Assembly: GCF_029360775.1 (NCBI RefSeq)
Contig: NZ_JARKMZ010000027.1
Location: 62,001-126,000 of the forward strand
Source: Daejeonella sp. H1SJ63
GTDB lineage: Bacteria > Bacteroidota > Bacteroidia > Sphingobacteriales > Sphingobacteriaceae
DNA length: 64,000 nucleotides
Direction: 5' to 3'
The notes under the pieces were generated by a model, which ran no database searches, was not told the DNA's origin, and worked only from the letters and a program-made list of their open reading frames with translations. Both the position numbers and the translations under genes were made by a program. Positions 35,774 through 45,269 of this stretch are shown here, in pieces (the first letter of the stretch is position 1; every line of letters starts with the position of its first letter).

Positions 35774-37591
35774 TTACTTCCTTATTGCCTCATAGATAAC
35801 GTCCTGAATTCGTCCTCTGATATTAAGCTCGATCAGTTTGGCACTCACTCCGGGGTTTACCCTGTTAGACAGGAAAATATAAACCAGGTTATATTTAGGA
35901 TCAACCCAGACACAGGTCCCGGTATAGCCTGTATGCCCGTAGGTTTCCTCAGATGCCAGTCTTGAAGGATAGCCCTTAGCACTTTCAGGATCCCAGCGAT
36001 CAAATCCAAGTCCGCGACGGCTAACAGATGATTGTCTGACAGTAAACATATCCACTGTTTCAGGTTTGAAGTACTGCATGTCGCCATATCTTCCCCTGTT
36101 CAGCAGCATCTGAAACAAAATGGCAAGGTCATTACTGCTGGCGAAAAGTCCGGCATGCCCCGAAACACCTCCCACCATGGCAGCTCCCTGATCATGAACA
36201 TATCCCTCCAGCAAAGTTTTTCTGAAAAGCTGATCATCTTCAGTTGGTATAATTGCCTCTTTAGGAAATCTTAATCTCGGATTGAAGCCGGCCTTGTTCA
36301 TTCCAAGGGGCTTGTAGAACTCATCCATTACGTATTTTTCAAGATGCTTGCCGGATTGCCTTTCTACCATTTCTTTCATAAAATACATACTCAGATCGCT
36401 GTATACATATTTTCCGCGATTAGCCAGTGCTGAATTAAGCATCTGAGGCCACATCACTGTTTTGAAATAATCCTTTCTGATATAATAATTATCAGCCACT
36501 TTGGTAGGATAAGCAGCAGAAGAATCACGACTGTAATCGGTATTACTCAAATTTCTGTAGAAAGGGATAAAAGGTATAAACCCTGCCTGATGAAGCATCA
36601 CCTCCCTGACAGAAATATTCACTTTATCCGTGCTTCGGGCTTTGGGAATATATGCCCCCACAACTGTATCCAGCTTCAGCTTTTCCTGCTCAAACAAACG
36701 CATTACCGCAATAGTTGTAGCCGAAATTTTAGTAACAGATGCCAGATCAAAGATATCCGTAATTCTCGTAGGCACTGTGTCGGTATAAGTACGCGTACCA
36801 TACGCCTTATTATAAATTACTTTTCCGTCGATAAGCACCATTACTACTGCTCCCGGAGCTGCCTTCTCACGGATTGCTTCGGCTGCAATATCATCTATTC
36901 CTTTGAGCTCAGCTGTATTAATCCCCACCTCTTCAGGAACTGTGTACTTTATCCGGATAGATTTTGTGGTATAACCGGCTCCAAACTTATATTTCGGACT
37001 GACATCATGTTTTAATGCTGACACAGCTGCAGTTCCGCCAAAGATCAGCTGCGCAAGGTAATGGGCAGCAACCGGCGACTTGGTTTCTGTCCAGATCAAT
37101 GGTGAATTAAGCGCTTCCAGTAATTTCAAACTATGCACATCGCCCGACAAGCAAACGATGAGATTCTTATTCCTCTGCAAATCAAGCAGAAATGGAATGG
37201 TCCTTGGATCCTGCAATGACTGATCAGTGACCTGAATAATGATGAGATTAAAAAATTTCAGATCCTCATTTAGATCATTAAAACTTTGCATGTTTTTGTA
37301 ATCTGTTGACTGTATGCTTGTTACCATCGTATACTTGTTCAACAAACTATCGAAAACTGCAGAATAGGCCGAGCCAATATTAATACTTGCAATATTAAGG
37401 TCGCGAATTTCCTTTACCGGAACCAGCTGACTCTGATTATTCAACAAAACCGTAGAACGCTCAACATTGATGAGTTCTTTGAAAAATGCTTCATTCTGCG
37501 CATGATTCTGAGCATAGCTTTGAAGCGACAAAAAAATGACTATAAATGGTGCAGCAAATACCTTAATAAACAAAGTCAATCTATTTTTCAT
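35774..37591 (-). CDS. Orphan GH3 C-terminal domain fused to serine beta-lactamase-like domain
   Basis: Start placed at ATG 37591 (MKNRLTLFIK, 605 residues), giving a signal peptide cut near SYAQ. Residues about 30-200 resemble the C-terminal domain of GH3 glycosidases (RSTVLLNNQSQLVPVKEI, LAQLIFGGTAAVSALKHD). From about 225 on is a class C beta-lactamase/esterase fold: SxxK motif SVTK (in FDLASVTKISAT), YSD (VYSDLSMYF), and HTG (GHTGYTG). Larger Bacteroidota proteins have GH3-N, GH3-C and this domain together; the catalytic GH3 N-terminal domain is missing here. Likely a periplasmic peptidase or esterase acting on peptidoglycan. It overlaps the upstream amidohydrolase gene by 11 nt. Confidence 0.82.
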   Translation of the reverse strand: MKNRLTLFIKVFAAPFIVIFLSLQSYAQNHAQNEAFFKELINVERSTVLLNNQSQLVPVKEIRDLNIASINIGSAYSAVFDSLLNKYTMVTSIQSTDYKNMQSFNDLNEDLKFFNLIIIQVTDQSLQDPRTIPFLLDLQRNKNLIVCLSGDVHSLKLLEALNSPLIWTETKSPVAAHYLAQLIFGGTAAVSALKHDVSPKYKFGAGYTTKSIRIKYTVPEEVGINTAELKGIDDIAAEAIREKAAPGAVVMVLIDGKVIYNKAYGTRTYTDTVPTRITDIFDLASVTKISATTIAVMRLFEQEKLKLDTVVGAYIPKARSTDKVNISVREVMLHQAGFIPFIPFYRNLSNTDYSRDSSAAYPTKVADNYYIRKDYFKTVMWPQMLNSALANRGKYVYSDLSMYFMKEMVERQSGKHLEKYVMDEFYKPLGMNKAGFNPRLRFPKEAIIPTEDDQLFRKTLLEGYVHDQGAAMVGGVSGHAGLFASSNDLAILFQMLLNRGRYGDMQYFKPETVDMFTVRQSSVSRRGLGFDRWDPESAKGYPSRLASEETYGHTGYTGTCVWVDPKYNLVYIFLSNRVNPGVSAKLIELNIRGRIQDVIYEAIRK

Positions 37592-39209
37592 ACACCATTT
37601 CTCCATTTAAAAAAGTTTTAAGCACTCTGGTTCTGAATAGCGATGCTGCATCTGCCTTCATAAGATCGCGATCCAGAATGACAAAATCTGCAAATTTTCC
37701 GGCTTCCAGACTACCCTTTTCTTTCTCCTCAAAATTACCTCTGGCAGCCCAGATAGTCATTCCCCTCAAAGCCTCTTCACGGCTCAGTGCATTTTCCATC
37801 TGATATCCCCCTGCAGGGTAACCCTTCATATCTTTACGGACTACCGCTGCATAGAAAGTTAACATCGGGTTAATGTTTTCGACAGGAAAATCGGTACCCA
37901 ATACAAGCCATCCATTCTGATCAAGCAGCTGCTTGAATGCATAAGCTCCTTTTACACGTTCAGCTCCGAGTCTGTCGCCGGCCCAGTACATATCAGAAGT
38001 GGCATGAGTACTTTGCACAGATGGAATGATATTATTATCTCCGAACAGCTTAAAATCTGCTTTATTAACTACCTGTGCATGCTCAATACGCCAGCGAAAA
38101 TCATTTTTCCCTTTAAGTACTCTTGCATAAACATTCAATATTTCGCGGTTTGCAGAATCTCCGATCGCATGGGTATTCATCTGGAATCCCTTCCCTGCAA
38201 TTTTGCGGGCTACTTCTTCAAAATGTTCTTTATTGCTTAGCAGGAACCCGGAATAGCCCGGTTTATCGCTGTAAGGCTGAAGAAGACAAGCCCCCCGCGA
38301 TCCCAAAGCACCGTCCATATATATTTTGAAAGAGCGGACATTCAAACGATCGGTCTTAATCGCCCCTCTTTTAAACAGGTAATCATAGTTTTCCCTGCTG
38401 TCTGAAAGCATGGGATACATACGCATCTTAAGCTCATTATCCTGCTGCAATTTTTCAATTACCGGAATAAGTCCGGAACCAACACCACAATCTGTAACCG
38501 TTGTCAGGCCAACAGCAAAGCAATTTTTCTGTGCATCCAGCAATGCTTCACGTATCTGTTTGTCAGTGGCCGCCGGAACTTTGGAAAACACAAGACCTTC
38601 AGCTTTATCGATCAATATTCCGGTTAGTTTACCATTCAGGATTTCTACTTCTCCTCCGATTAATTGCTGCCCCGGCTTCACACCGGCCAGATCAAGTGCA
38701 AACTTATTGGCAATGGCAGCGTGTCCGTCAATTCTGGTAAGAATCACCGGTCTGTCAGGAAACAACTTACTTAGCTTTTCATTATCCGGAAATTTCTTTA
38801 CATCCCAATCATTCTGATCCCAGCCTCTGCCAATGATCCAGCCTTCAGGATTCTCCATACCAAATGCTTTAAGCTTCTCCAGAATCTCATCCCAGCTTTT
38901 GGTACCAACAAGATCTGCATCCTGCAAACCCTTTCCATAACCATAGAAATGAGAATGCCCGTCTATAAATCCGGGATAAACTGATTTGCCTCCGGCATCA
39001 AGCATTTCACCCTGATACTTTTTCAATATTTCTGCTGAGCTACCCAGTTCAAGAATCTTTCCGTCATTAACAGCAAAAGCTTCTTTCACAGAAAATTTAT
39101 CATCTACAGTATAAACTATAGCATTGTGCACCACCAGATCGACTTTTTTCTTAGAACTGCATGAAAACAGTGAGAGAGCAAGAAAAAGTACAAAACTATT
39201 TTTTATCAT
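37581..39209 (-). CDS. Amidohydrolase family (YtcJ-like) lipoprotein
   Basis: A 542-residue protein with a lipoprotein signal (FVLFLALSLFSC, lipobox Cys17). Metal-dependent amidohydrolase motifs of the YtcJ/COG1574 branch are present: DGHSHFYGYGKG, MNTHAIGDSANREIL, RIEHAQVV, and VLGTDFPVENINPM. The family hydrolyses N-acyl or N-formyl compounds; the substrate is unknown. An envelope-anchored form paired (11-nt overlap) with a beta-lactamase-fold hydrolase suggests joint turnover of an amide or peptide in the periplasm (inference). Confidence 0.88.
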   Translation of the reverse strand: MIKNSFVLFLALSLFSCSSKKKVDLVVHNAIVYTVDDKFSVKEAFAVNDGKILELGSSAEILKKYQGEMLDAGGKSVYPGFIDGHSHFYGYGKGLQDADLVGTKSWDEILEKLKAFGMENPEGWIIGRGWDQNDWDVKKFPDNEKLSKLFPDRPVILTRIDGHAAIANKFALDLAGVKPGQQLIGGEVEILNGKLTGILIDKAEGLVFSKVPAATDKQIREALLDAQKNCFAVGLTTVTDCGVGSGLIPVIEKLQQDNELKMRMYPMLSDSRENYDYLFKRGAIKTDRLNVRSFKIYMDGALGSRGACLLQPYSDKPGYSGFLLSNKEHFEEVARKIAGKGFQMNTHAIGDSANREILNVYARVLKGKNDFRWRIEHAQVVNKADFKLFGDNNIIPSVQSTHATSDMYWAGDRLGAERVKGAYAFKQLLDQNGWLVLGTDFPVENINPMLTFYAAVVRKDMKGYPAGGYQMENALSREEALRGMTIWAARGNFEEKEKGSLEAGKFADFVILDRDLMKADAASLFRTRVLKTFLNGEMVYEK

Positions 39210-39473
39210 TTAAATGCTGTAAGTGGAATAAATTAAGACGGTAAATATAATTCTAATGACGTTAAATCAGCAATTATTAATACAGCAGGGGAATAATATC
39301 TGTAATTATCAAAAGAGGTACTGACAAGAAAATAATTCCCGATTTACGTGTTTTAATATATTTTTTTATTAATTTAATATACTTAATATCAATTACTTAA
39401 GAACAGTCAGTAACAAGACTTAAGCAACTGAATCAAAATCGCGTCATAAAGTATTTATCTATATCTGTTAAAA

Positions 39474-40469
39474 ATGAAACAAAAACTCAAAAAAGGAATG
39501 AAATACGTCATACTTCTGGTAATAGTTGCCATAGTTGGAGTATTGAGCTATGTAAGTTTTGCGCTGCCTGATGTTGGCGAGCCTGAAATACTTAAGATTG
39601 AACTAACGCCAGAACGAATAGAAAGAGGAAAATATCTTGCAAACAGCGTAAACAATTGCATGGACTGCCATTCGACCCGCGACTGGACTAAATTTGCCGG
39701 CCCGGTAATTGAGGGGACATTTGGTAAAGGCGGAGAAGAATTCAATCAGGAATTTGGGCTTCCCGGAAGATTTTTTGCAAAAAATATTACTCCATTCGCA
39801 CTGAAAGACTGGTCTGACGGAGAAATATTAAGGGCAATTTCCTCCGGTGTGAATAAAGATGGCAAAGCACTGTTCCCGCTGATGCCACATCCAAGCTATG
39901 GGAAAATGGACCGGGAAGATCTGTATTCCATCATTGCTTATGTGCGTACTCTTGAACCCATTGAAAATGTTGTTCCTGAATCAGAGCCTGATTTCCCAAT
40001 GAATTTCATTATCAATACCATCCCTCAACCGGCACAGTTTTCAAAAAGACCTGACCCGGGGAATGCGGTAGCTTATGGAGCCTATATATTTAATGCCGCT
40101 GATTGCAGCGGATGCCATACACAAAAAGATCAGGGTAATCCTATACCCGGACTGGAGCTGGCGGGAGGATATAAATTTAACATGCCGGGCGGAGGAGCTG
40201 TCCACTCTGCGAATATCACTCCCGATCAGGAGACGGGGATTGGCAGCTGGACAGAGGAGGCTTTTGTTAATCGCTTTAAAACCTATGCAGACAGCACATA
40301 TAAACCTGCAGATGTTAAGCAAGGAGAATTTAATACTGTGATGCCATGGGGAATGTTTGCGACCATGAAAACTGAAGATCTGAAAGCAATCTATGCCTAT
40401 CTGCGTACCGTAAAGCCCGTAAAAAACAAGGTCACTAAATTTATTGCAGAGCAAAAAACTGCAGAGTAA
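39474..40469 (+). CDS. Dihaem c-type cytochrome
   Basis: A 331-residue protein with an N-terminal membrane anchor or signal (residues 10-30) and two haem c motifs: CMDCH at 62-66 and CSGCH near 212. Candidate axial Met residues lie in PLMPHPSYG and TVMPWGMFATM. The two-domain layout resembles the cytochrome subunit of alcohol or aldehyde dehydrogenases and related electron-transfer proteins. No dehydrogenase partner is adjacent; its 264-nt upstream region shows no clear promoter. It ends at a strong terminator. Confidence 0.88.
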   Translation: MKQKLKKGMKYVILLVIVAIVGVLSYVSFALPDVGEPEILKIELTPERIERGKYLANSVNNCMDCHSTRDWTKFAGPVIEGTFGKGGEEFNQEFGLPGRFFAKNITPFALKDWSDGEILRAISSGVNKDGKALFPLMPHPSYGKMDREDLYSIIAYVRTLEPIENVVPESEPDFPMNFIINTIPQPAQFSKRPDPGNAVAYGAYIFNAADCSGCHTQKDQGNPIPGLELAGGYKFNMPGGGAVHSANITPDQETGIGSWTEEAFVNRFKTYADSTYKPADVKQGEFNTVMPWGMFATMKTEDLKAIYAYLRTVKPVKNKVTKFIAEQKTAE

Positions 40470-40495
40470 GCCGGCAAAACTCTGAATTATACTGT

Positions 40496-40535
40496 ACAGG
40501 CGATATTGCTAAAACAATATCGCCTGTTTCATTTT
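40496..40535 (+). terminator. Terminator of the cytochrome c gene
   Basis: ACAGGCGATATTG (40496-40508) and CAATATCGCCTGT (40515-40527) form a perfect 13-bp stem with a 6-nt loop, followed by TTCATTTT. Confidence 0.85.
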
Positions 40536-40562
40536 ACCTTCCTCCCGATAAGTAAAACACCT

Positions 40563-40570
40563 TATCTTTG
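40563..40570 (+). promoter_or_regulatory. -7 box of the mutL operon
   Basis: TATCTTTG matches TAnnTTTG, 75 nt before the mutL start. It would drive mutL, both rhomboid genes and the EEP gene. Confidence 0.5.
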
Positions 40571-40645
40571 AAATGAAATTCCGTACAGGATATTCCGTTA
40601 ATATATATTTACAGCTTACACTGCGGTGTCATAATTCATAAAAAT

Positions 40646-42496
40646 TTGTCTGATATTATACAGCTTTTACCTGATTCCGTTGCCAATCAGATTGCAGCCG
40701 GCGAGGTAGTGCAAAGGCCTGCTTCTGCCCTTAAAGAACTGATAGAGAATGCAATTGATTCAGGAGCAGATAAGATACAGGTATTGATCAAAGATGCCGG
40801 TAAATCATTGATTCAGGTAATTGACAATGGTTGCGGGATGAGTATGACTGATGCGCGGATGTGTTTTGAGCGGCATGCAACATCCAAAATCCGGCAGGCT
40901 GAAGATCTTTTTGCCATAAGAACCATGGGATTCAGAGGTGAAGCGATGGCCTCTATTGCTGCAATTGCTCAGGTTGAATTAAAAACACGCCGCCATGAAG
41001 ATGAACTGGGTACCCATATAAGAATTGAAGGTTCTGAGATCATTAGCCAGGAACCTGTATCTGCAATGCCCGGAACCAGTATCAGTGTTAAAAATCTTTT
41101 TTACAATACCCCTGCCAGACGAAATTTTCTGAAAGGAAATGCTGTGGAAATGCGCCATCTGAATGATGAGTTTCAACGCGTTGCACTGGCAAATCCGGAA
41201 ATATTTTTCACTCTTCATCACGACGGAAATGAAGTTTTTCATCTGCCAAAAGGAAGTTTAAAGCAACGCATTATTCATCTGTTTGGCAATGCCTACAACC
41301 AAAAACTGGTGCCGGTAGAAGAAGAAACGTCTATCATTGGTCTAAAGGGCTATATCGGTAAACCTGAATTTGCTAAAAAGACCAGAGGGGAACAGTTTTT
41401 CTTTGTAAATAATCGTTTCATTAAAGATCCTTATCTGAATCATGCTGTAATCAATGCCTATGAAGAAGTTTTAAGTGCCGACAGTTTTCCGCTCTACGTG
41501 CTTTTCATCGAGATCGATCCTGCTAAAATTGATATCAATGTGCATCCAACAAAAACAGAGATCAAATACCAGGATGAAAAAGCCATTTATGCGATCGTAC
41601 GCTCTGCAGTAAAACGTTCAATTGGGCGATATAATATCAGTCCGACATTGGATTTTAACCAGGAAACAGGCTTCAGCCGTATGATCAGTCCGAAAGCGCA
41701 TGAAGACATTATACCACCGGCAATTTCATTCAACCCTGATTTTAACCCATTTCAAACAGCTAAGAAAGATAGCGGGATCCCTTTTCTGAGAAACAGTGCT
41801 GAAGAAAGAAAGAGTATCACCAAGAACTGGGGATCATTATATGAAATTGTTCAGCCTGAGTCGCAACAACAAAATTTTGAACTGGATGCTGATCCGCAGA
41901 CAGAAATAAATAATCAGGCATTAAAGAGTGTTGGCAAGCAAATATATCAGCTTCATAACCGATTCATCATCTCACAGATCAAATCAGGATTTATGCTGAT
42001 CGATCAGCAGGCTGCACATGAGCGAATTTTGTATGAACGTTATTTGCAGCATCTTGAAAGCCGTCAGGGAGCAAGCCAGCAAAGCTTATTTCCGCAAACC
42101 GTAACTCTGAATGCTTCAGATTTTGAACTGGTCAAAGAATTGATTGGCGATATTCAATCGCTGGGTTTCCAAATCAGGGAATTCGGGAAAAACACCGTGA
42201 TTATTGAAGGTATTCCGGCAGATCTGGGAGCAAATATCAGCGAAGTGGAAATTCTGGAACATCTTATTGAAGGATTTAAAAACAACCAAAACACTCTGAA
42301 AATAAGTAAACGCGAAAGCCTGGCACGTGCTTTGGCCCGTAATACCGCCATTAAATCAGGTCAGCAGCTATCGGTTGATGAAATGAATCATCTGATAGAT
42401 GAATTGTTTGCCTGCGAAATGCCAAATACATCCCTTAGCGGAAAACCAGTAATCAGTACATTTACCCTGGAAGAACTCTTAAAAAGATTTGAATAA
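40646..42496 (+). CDS. mutL: DNA mismatch repair protein MutL
   Basis: A 616-residue MutL starting at TTG 40646 (MSDIIQLLPDSVANQIAAGE), chosen because this is the conserved N terminus and no in-frame ATG exists near it. GHKL ATPase motifs ENAIDSGAD, DNGCGM and GFRGEAMASIAA are intact. The C-terminal endonuclease motif DQHA(X)2E(X)4E appears as DQQAAHERILYE with His replaced by Gln, and the downstream Cys motif is altered (ACEMPNTSLSGKP), so nicking activity is uncertain. First gene of a tight operon with two rhomboids and an EEP nuclease. Confidence 0.95.
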   Translation: MSDIIQLLPDSVANQIAAGEVVQRPASALKELIENAIDSGADKIQVLIKDAGKSLIQVIDNGCGMSMTDARMCFERHATSKIRQAEDLFAIRTMGFRGEAMASIAAIAQVELKTRRHEDELGTHIRIEGSEIISQEPVSAMPGTSISVKNLFYNTPARRNFLKGNAVEMRHLNDEFQRVALANPEIFFTLHHDGNEVFHLPKGSLKQRIIHLFGNAYNQKLVPVEEETSIIGLKGYIGKPEFAKKTRGEQFFFVNNRFIKDPYLNHAVINAYEEVLSADSFPLYVLFIEIDPAKIDINVHPTKTEIKYQDEKAIYAIVRSAVKRSIGRYNISPTLDFNQETGFSRMISPKAHEDIIPPAISFNPDFNPFQTAKKDSGIPFLRNSAEERKSITKNWGSLYEIVQPESQQQNFELDADPQTEINNQALKSVGKQIYQLHNRFIISQIKSGFMLIDQQAAHERILYERYLQHLESRQGASQQSLFPQTVTLNASDFELVKELIGDIQSLGFQIREFGKNTVIIEGIPADLGANISEVEILEHLIEGFKNNQNTLKISKRESLARALARNTAIKSGQQLSVDEMNHLIDELFACEMPNTSLSGKPVISTFTLEELLKRFE

Positions 42497-42517
42497 TACC
42501 ATCAGAATAATCAAAAC

Positions 42518-43267
42518 ATGAATTTCGGAAACTCCCCGCTTGCACATATACCGCCCGTTGTTAAGAATCTGCTGATCATTAACATCATTTTCTATATAGC
42601 CACTCTGATGTTCGGCGGACCAATGATGACTCAGGTACTCGGGGTTCATTATTTTGACAGTCCTGATTTCAGGATCTGGCAGGTAATTACATACATGTTC
42701 ATGCATGATTACTCATCGCTGTTCCATATTCTGTTCAATATGTTTGCCCTCTATACTTTCGGATCATCCATTGAGTATATCATGGGCTCAAAACGCTTTC
42801 TGAACTTCTATCTGATCACCGGACTGGGTGCACTCGGGCTTCAGTTACTGGTTCAAAGTTTTGAAGTTTACAGCATAACCGGGAGCGCAATCAATAACGG
42901 TTCATTTCTGATCGATTCATTTAAAGGAACCATTTCCTTCAATCCGGATCTGATCAGCAAGGAAAATGCCTCAACATTATTAGGTATTTACCTCACACCG
43001 ATGGTTGGAGCTTCGGGAGCAATTTTCGGATTACTGATTGCCTTTGGAATGCTTTTCCCCAATGCAGAATTGTTCATTATGTTCATTCCTGTACCCATAA
43101 AAGCCAAATATATCATTCCCATTTATGTGCTTCTTGAGCTATTCCTGGGGGTAAAGCAATTCTCAGGCGACTCAGTAGCACACTTCGCACATTTGGGAGG
43201 AGCCCTTTTTGGTTTTATCTTAGTAAAAATATGGGGCTTAAAACGCCGGGATAATTTTTATGAATAG
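42518..43267 (+). CDS. Rhomboid-family intramembrane serine protease 1
   Basis: A 249-residue membrane protein with about six helices. The catalytic Ser is in VGASGAIFGLL (GxSG) and the His in VAHFAHLGGALFGF; the helix-2 HxxxN motif is LFHILFNMFAL. It cleaves membrane proteins inside the bilayer. It lies 21 nt after mutL and overlaps the next rhomboid gene by 8 nt. Confidence 0.93.
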   Translation: MNFGNSPLAHIPPVVKNLLIINIIFYIATLMFGGPMMTQVLGVHYFDSPDFRIWQVITYMFMHDYSSLFHILFNMFALYTFGSSIEYIMGSKRFLNFYLITGLGALGLQLLVQSFEVYSITGSAINNGSFLIDSFKGTISFNPDLISKENASTLLGIYLTPMVGASGAIFGLLIAFGMLFPNAELFIMFIPVPIKAKYIIPIYVLLELFLGVKQFSGDSVAHFAHLGGALFGFILVKIWGLKRRDNFYE

Positions 43268-44105
43268 ATCGCTGTTAAAAGACTTATACTTCAAAGCTTT
43301 CCAATCAGGAAATCCAATATTTCTGTTAATGGGGATTAACATTCTTGTTTTCCTCCTTATTAATTTAATTGCGGTTGCCGAATTACTGAGCATCGGAGGC
43401 AGCCCGATTGCCGACCAGATTACCAGAATACTTTCTGTGCCCTCTGCCCTGTCTGATCTTCCATTGAAATTCTGGACTGTCATTACTTATATGTTTGTTC
43501 AGCGCGATTTCTTTCATATACTTTTTAATATGCTGTGGATGTTCTGGATGGGACAGATCTTTATGGATTTCCTGAATAAACGTCAATTCTTCTTCACCTA
43601 TGTTGCAGGAGGATTATTGGGTGCACTGACTTATCTGATTGCCTATAATACCATACCGGTATTCACAAATATTTCATCCTATCTTCTGGGATCATCAGCA
43701 AGTGTTATGGCTATTGTTGTGGCTACAGCTACTCTGGTTCCCGACTACACGCTGCGATTATTGCTTTTTGGCACTGTAAAGCTCAAATATCTTGCCATTG
43801 CCTATTTCGTACTTGATATTATAGGCATGGGAGGCGGAAATCCGGGAGGAAGTATTGCTCATATTGGCGGCGCTATCACAGGATTCATATTTATTAAACA
43901 ATTGCAAAGCGGCCGCGATTTGAGTAATTTTCTGAAAAGAAAAACGAAACTCAAGGTTGTTAAAAACAGCTCGGGCAATAGTGCCAATAACTTAGAACCT
44001 GACCAGGCAACTATTGACAGCATTCTTGATAAGATTTCGAAATCAGGTTATGACAGTCTGAGTAAAACTGAAAAAGAGCAACTGTTTAAGGCAAGTAAGA
44101 AATAA
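43260..44105 (+). CDS. Rhomboid-family intramembrane serine protease 2
   Basis: A 281-residue protein with six or seven helices and a basic C-terminal tail of about 60 residues in the cytoplasm. The Ser motif reads LLGSSASVMAIV (GSSA rather than GxSG), His is in IAHIGGAITGFIF, and the helix-2 motif is FFHILFNMLWMFW. The last Gly of the active-site motif is Ala, which may change specificity. It overlaps the first rhomboid gene by 8 nt and the EEP gene by 1 nt (TAATG), so all are translationally coupled. Confidence 0.9.
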   Translation: MNRSLLKDLYFKAFQSGNPIFLLMGINILVFLLINLIAVAELLSIGGSPIADQITRILSVPSALSDLPLKFWTVITYMFVQRDFFHILFNMLWMFWMGQIFMDFLNKRQFFFTYVAGGLLGALTYLIAYNTIPVFTNISSYLLGSSASVMAIVVATATLVPDYTLRLLLFGTVKLKYLAIAYFVLDIIGMGGGNPGGSIAHIGGAITGFIFIKQLQSGRDLSNFLKRKTKLKVVKNSSGNSANNLEPDQATIDSILDKISKSGYDSLSKTEKEQLFKASKK

Positions 44106-45232
44106 TGAGGCGAAGAAGAAAAAAGAGAAGCGGCATTCACTTCTTCAGTAAGTTCGTTTTAAGCGTGAACATACTGGCTGTACTTGCGCTGCTTCTTAGT
44201 TATCTGGCTTCCTATGTTGATCCCGGAAAATTCTGGGTTATATCATTCTTTGGTCTGGCCTATCCCGCAATACTGATCACCAACATTTTATTTGTTATTT
44301 ACTGGCTCTTAAGAATGCCTAAACTGGCTCTTATCTCAGGGCTTACTATCCTTGCCGGATGGAGTGTTATCCTGAACTATATCGGCTTTCGCGAAAGCAC
44401 CGCGATCATGGTACCAAAATCATCCGGGAGCTTCATAAGGGTAATGAGCTATAACGTTCATAATTTCAAACAGTTTGGCGACAATAATGACCGGTTTACA
44501 AAAGAGCAGATCCTCGACATTATACGAAGAGAGCAGCCGGATGTAATTTGTTTTCAGGAATTCTTCAGCAGAAAACGTGGAGAATATAATTTCAGGAAGC
44601 ATATCAAACAGATAATGGAAACTGAGCACTATTATTTTAAACCTTCTACAGATAATGGATATGAAGCTATCGGTATGGCCATATTCTCCAAATTTCCAAT
44701 TGTTAATCATGGCAATATTCAGTTCGCAAAAAAGATGAACTGGAATGAAGCTGTATTTGCTGATATTAAAAAAGGGGCTAAGACCTTTCGGGTTTACAAT
44801 GTTCATTTTCAATCGGTAAGTTTTCAGCCTGAAGATTATCAGTATCTTAAAAAGGTAACCAGCGAGATGATGAATACGGATGTTGAATCGTCAAAAAAAA
44901 TAGGAAACCGACTGAAAAGAGCCTTCATTAAAAGGAGTAATCAGGTAAAAATGGTTAAGGAACATGCAGAAAAAAGCCCAATACCCCATATTATTGCAGG
45001 CGACTTCAATGATACTCCCATCTCATACACTGTAAAAACCATCTCCCGTGATATGAATAACTGCTTCCGTGAAAAGGGCAGTGGATTCGGGATAACTTAT
45101 AACGGGGCATTCCCGAATTTCCAGATCGATTATATTTTCAGCTCCAAAGAATTTGAGGTCAGAAACTACCTGATTATTAATAAAAAATTGTCTGATCATT
45201 ACCCGGTCAGGGCCGATCTTGAATTAAAATAA
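44105..45232 (+). CDS. Membrane-anchored endonuclease/exonuclease/phosphatase-family protein
   Basis: A 375-residue protein with a basic start (RRRRKKRS), three membrane helices (about residues 15-95), and an EEP domain: MSYNVHNFKQFG, VICFQEFFSRK, HIIAGDFNDTP and the terminal LSDHYPVRADL with the catalytic His. The fold covers nucleases, sphingomyelinases and inositol phosphatases. The anchor places the domain next to the membrane, so a lipid phosphodiesterase is a possibility (inference). Last gene of the mutL operon. Confidence 0.88.
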   Translation: MRRRRKKRSGIHFFSKFVLSVNILAVLALLLSYLASYVDPGKFWVISFFGLAYPAILITNILFVIYWLLRMPKLALISGLTILAGWSVILNYIGFRESTAIMVPKSSGSFIRVMSYNVHNFKQFGDNNDRFTKEQILDIIRREQPDVICFQEFFSRKRGEYNFRKHIKQIMETEHYYFKPSTDNGYEAIGMAIFSKFPIVNHGNIQFAKKMNWNEAVFADIKKGAKTFRVYNVHFQSVSFQPEDYQYLKKVTSEMMNTDVESSKKIGNRLKRAFIKRSNQVKMVKEHAEKSPIPHIIAGDFNDTPISYTVKTISRDMNNCFREKGSGFGITYNGAFPNFQIDYIFSSKEFEVRNYLIINKKLSDHYPVRADLELK

Positions 45233-45269
45233 AGCTTTTATTTACCCCGAAAAATCGATTTTCAATTTT

